From assembly GCF_905475395.1 (NCBI RefSeq), contig NC_058339.1:56429172-56493171 (forward strand): a stretch of DNA of 64,000 nucleotides, written 5' to 3'. Positions 62,679-64,000 of the stretch are shown piece by piece. The DNA is from Chrysoperla carnea. Lineage: Eukaryota > Arthropoda > Insecta > Neuroptera > Chrysopidae. Position 1 is the first letter of the stretch. Each line of letters opens with the position of its first letter. The position numbers were made by a program, and so were the translations under genes. Under the pieces are notes generated by a model. That model searched no databases, was not told where the DNA came from, and saw only the letters and a list, made by a program, of their open reading frames with translations.

Positions 62679-63777
62679 TAAATAACAATTATTAATAAGT
62701 GTTCTCTTTTTTTTTTGGGTTTTTTAACTCGATAATAAAAGTTTTACTCGAGATAAAAGTTATTAATCTTTAGACTGGATTCAAATAGAGTCATCTTAGT
62801 AATTATAAAAAATAAGAATGCCAACAATTTTAAGTAATTAATAAATAGCTTGCAGTTTAAAGCCATAATTCATAACACAGTCGAATAGTTTCCAACTAAC
62901 TCGATTTTTTCGAGATATCTCCAGAATTGTTCCGAAATAAAGGCTTGTCGTGTATAGGGAATTTAGGCGCAAAACTAATCACCCAATCGTTAAATTCATC
63001 CAATTTTTCTTTATTTTTTTGGGTCTAAATTATGTACCTCATATACCTACCAAAATTGCAAGAAATCGGGAAAAATTATTTTCTAAAGAAATTTTGTTTT
63101 TTTGAAAATCGGATCCCCTTGATGATTGGACGGATAGTTTTTGAGAAATCGTATAAAATCGTATACTAGGGATGATATCGCGATCAGTTTCTTCGCTGTC
63201 AAGGCCACAGAAACAGTGAAAATGAGTATTATTCTTCCAGATTATATATTTGCGTACCGGATAATGGGAGATACTACAAAAATTACTCAATAAATTGTTA
63301 AATAAACCCATAATTACAAAAAAATTTTCGTGAATGTTTCAATTTTTTCATAGGAAGGGATATTTTTTAAGAAAATTGCAAAAATGGGAAACTTTTTTAG
63401 TCTCCGATTTTGATAAAAATTATTTTCTAGCATGATAACCAGATAATGCAAAAATTGGCTTTATTTGACACTTGAACTTATTATTTTTAAGATATTACTT
63501 AAAGTCGTTTACGAATCGTCTTCATTTTCAGCCGACATCTCTGAAACTTAAAACCAATAAAAAATATTCTACTATTAATTAGACCAATTTAACATAGTTT
63601 TTATTCATTGTTAATACACTTTAAAAAATATATACAAATTTAAAATATGTTTTTTAATAAGGATTTTTTATACAAAATGCTTGCAAACCATCTCCTTGAT
63701 AAAACAATTCGTTCACATACGTAATATTAAAATCTCTGTTAATGCACAAATGATTTTCGGGACAAGAGCACCTAAAA
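62679..63777. other. Downstream region after the fibrinogen-related gene
   Basis: AT-rich sequence with no supported gene. A minus-strand open frame of 90 codons at 63039-63311 shows no domain and lacks neighbouring exons. Confidence 0.5.
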
Positions 63778-64000
63778 TTACAGTAAAAGATGTTATAAAT
63801 AAAAAAAATGAAAGAAACCGCTCGCATTCTGATAAAACCTCATGGAATGTGTTTCTTAGGTGTCAAATATGATTAGTAAGGCATGAGTTAGTGGTGCAAA
63901 TGTTTCTATTCTATTTGTTAATAAACAATAAATTGTTAATTCAATAAATTAAAAAATTAATCTTGAATTTCGTCGGGATATGTTATGCATGTATAATAGT
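63778..64000. mobile_element. AGTAAAAGATGTTATAAAT foldback element, copy 2, cut by window end
   Basis: The left arm matches the element at 60201 almost base for base: AGTAAAAGATGTTATAAATA, AAACCTCATGGAATGTGTTT, GTAAGGCATGAGTTAGTGGT and TGAATTTCGTCGGGATATG. The right arm would lie beyond the window. Same orientation as the copy in intron 11. Confidence 0.8.

Noticed and set aside
1-64000. CRISPR arrays, prokaryotic operons or a defence system
   Set aside because: No regularly spaced repeats or bacterial gene layout; the window is intron-bearing animal DNA.

Overview
This window looks like nuclear DNA of an arthropod, most likely an insect. It is very AT-rich, gene-poor and intron-rich, with clear GT/AG splice sites, no operons, and many short transposon relics. 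The proteins that can be pieced together are animal ones. The order or species cannot be fixed from the sequence. MCMDC2 occurs as one gene, whereas Drosophila divides that protein between mei-217 and mei-218, so a higher fly is unlikely.

Layout. (1) 1-11038: no convincing exon; dispersed repeats, a tRNA-headed SINE and a perfect hairpin. (2) 11039-14583, minus: the 5' part of a TTD14-like gene (P-loop GTP-binding protein), four short exons seen, the rest not found. (3) 15703-21651, plus: complete seven-exon DEF8 homologue (C1 finger plus Rubicon-homology zinc region), head-to-head with TTD14. (4) 21677-25106: intergenic, with a hAT-like and a pogo-like non-autonomous element. (5) 25107-33109, minus: complete eight-exon MCMDC2 homologue (meiotic MCM-like protein), about 655 aa, with a 4.5-kb intron holding a SINE and a MITE. 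(6) 33110-47714: a 14.6-kb stretch with no gene seen but many MITEs, dispersed repeats and a decayed mariner transposase end. (7) 47715-62562, plus: complete fifteen-exon secreted fibrinogen-related protein, about 670 aa, with a signal peptide, five copies of an IPPA-x3-LYP motif on phase-0 exons, Thr-rich and Arg-rich linkers, a coiled coil and a C-terminal fibrinogen domain. (8) 62563-64000: downstream sequence with a foldback element that runs off the window.

The four genes are unrelated in function (TRPL trafficking and GTP binding, endolysosomal RAB7-type adaptor, meiotic recombination, secreted recognition or adhesion protein) and do not form a pathway. The most unusual items are the repeated IPPA-LYP exons of the fibrinogen-related gene, a MCMDC2 intron that may be only 37 nt long, and several families of foldback or MITE elements. 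One foldback family places same-direction copies on either side of the exons encoding most of the fibrinogen domain. All gene models were assembled by eye from reading frames and splice consensus; no alignment or transcript data were available.
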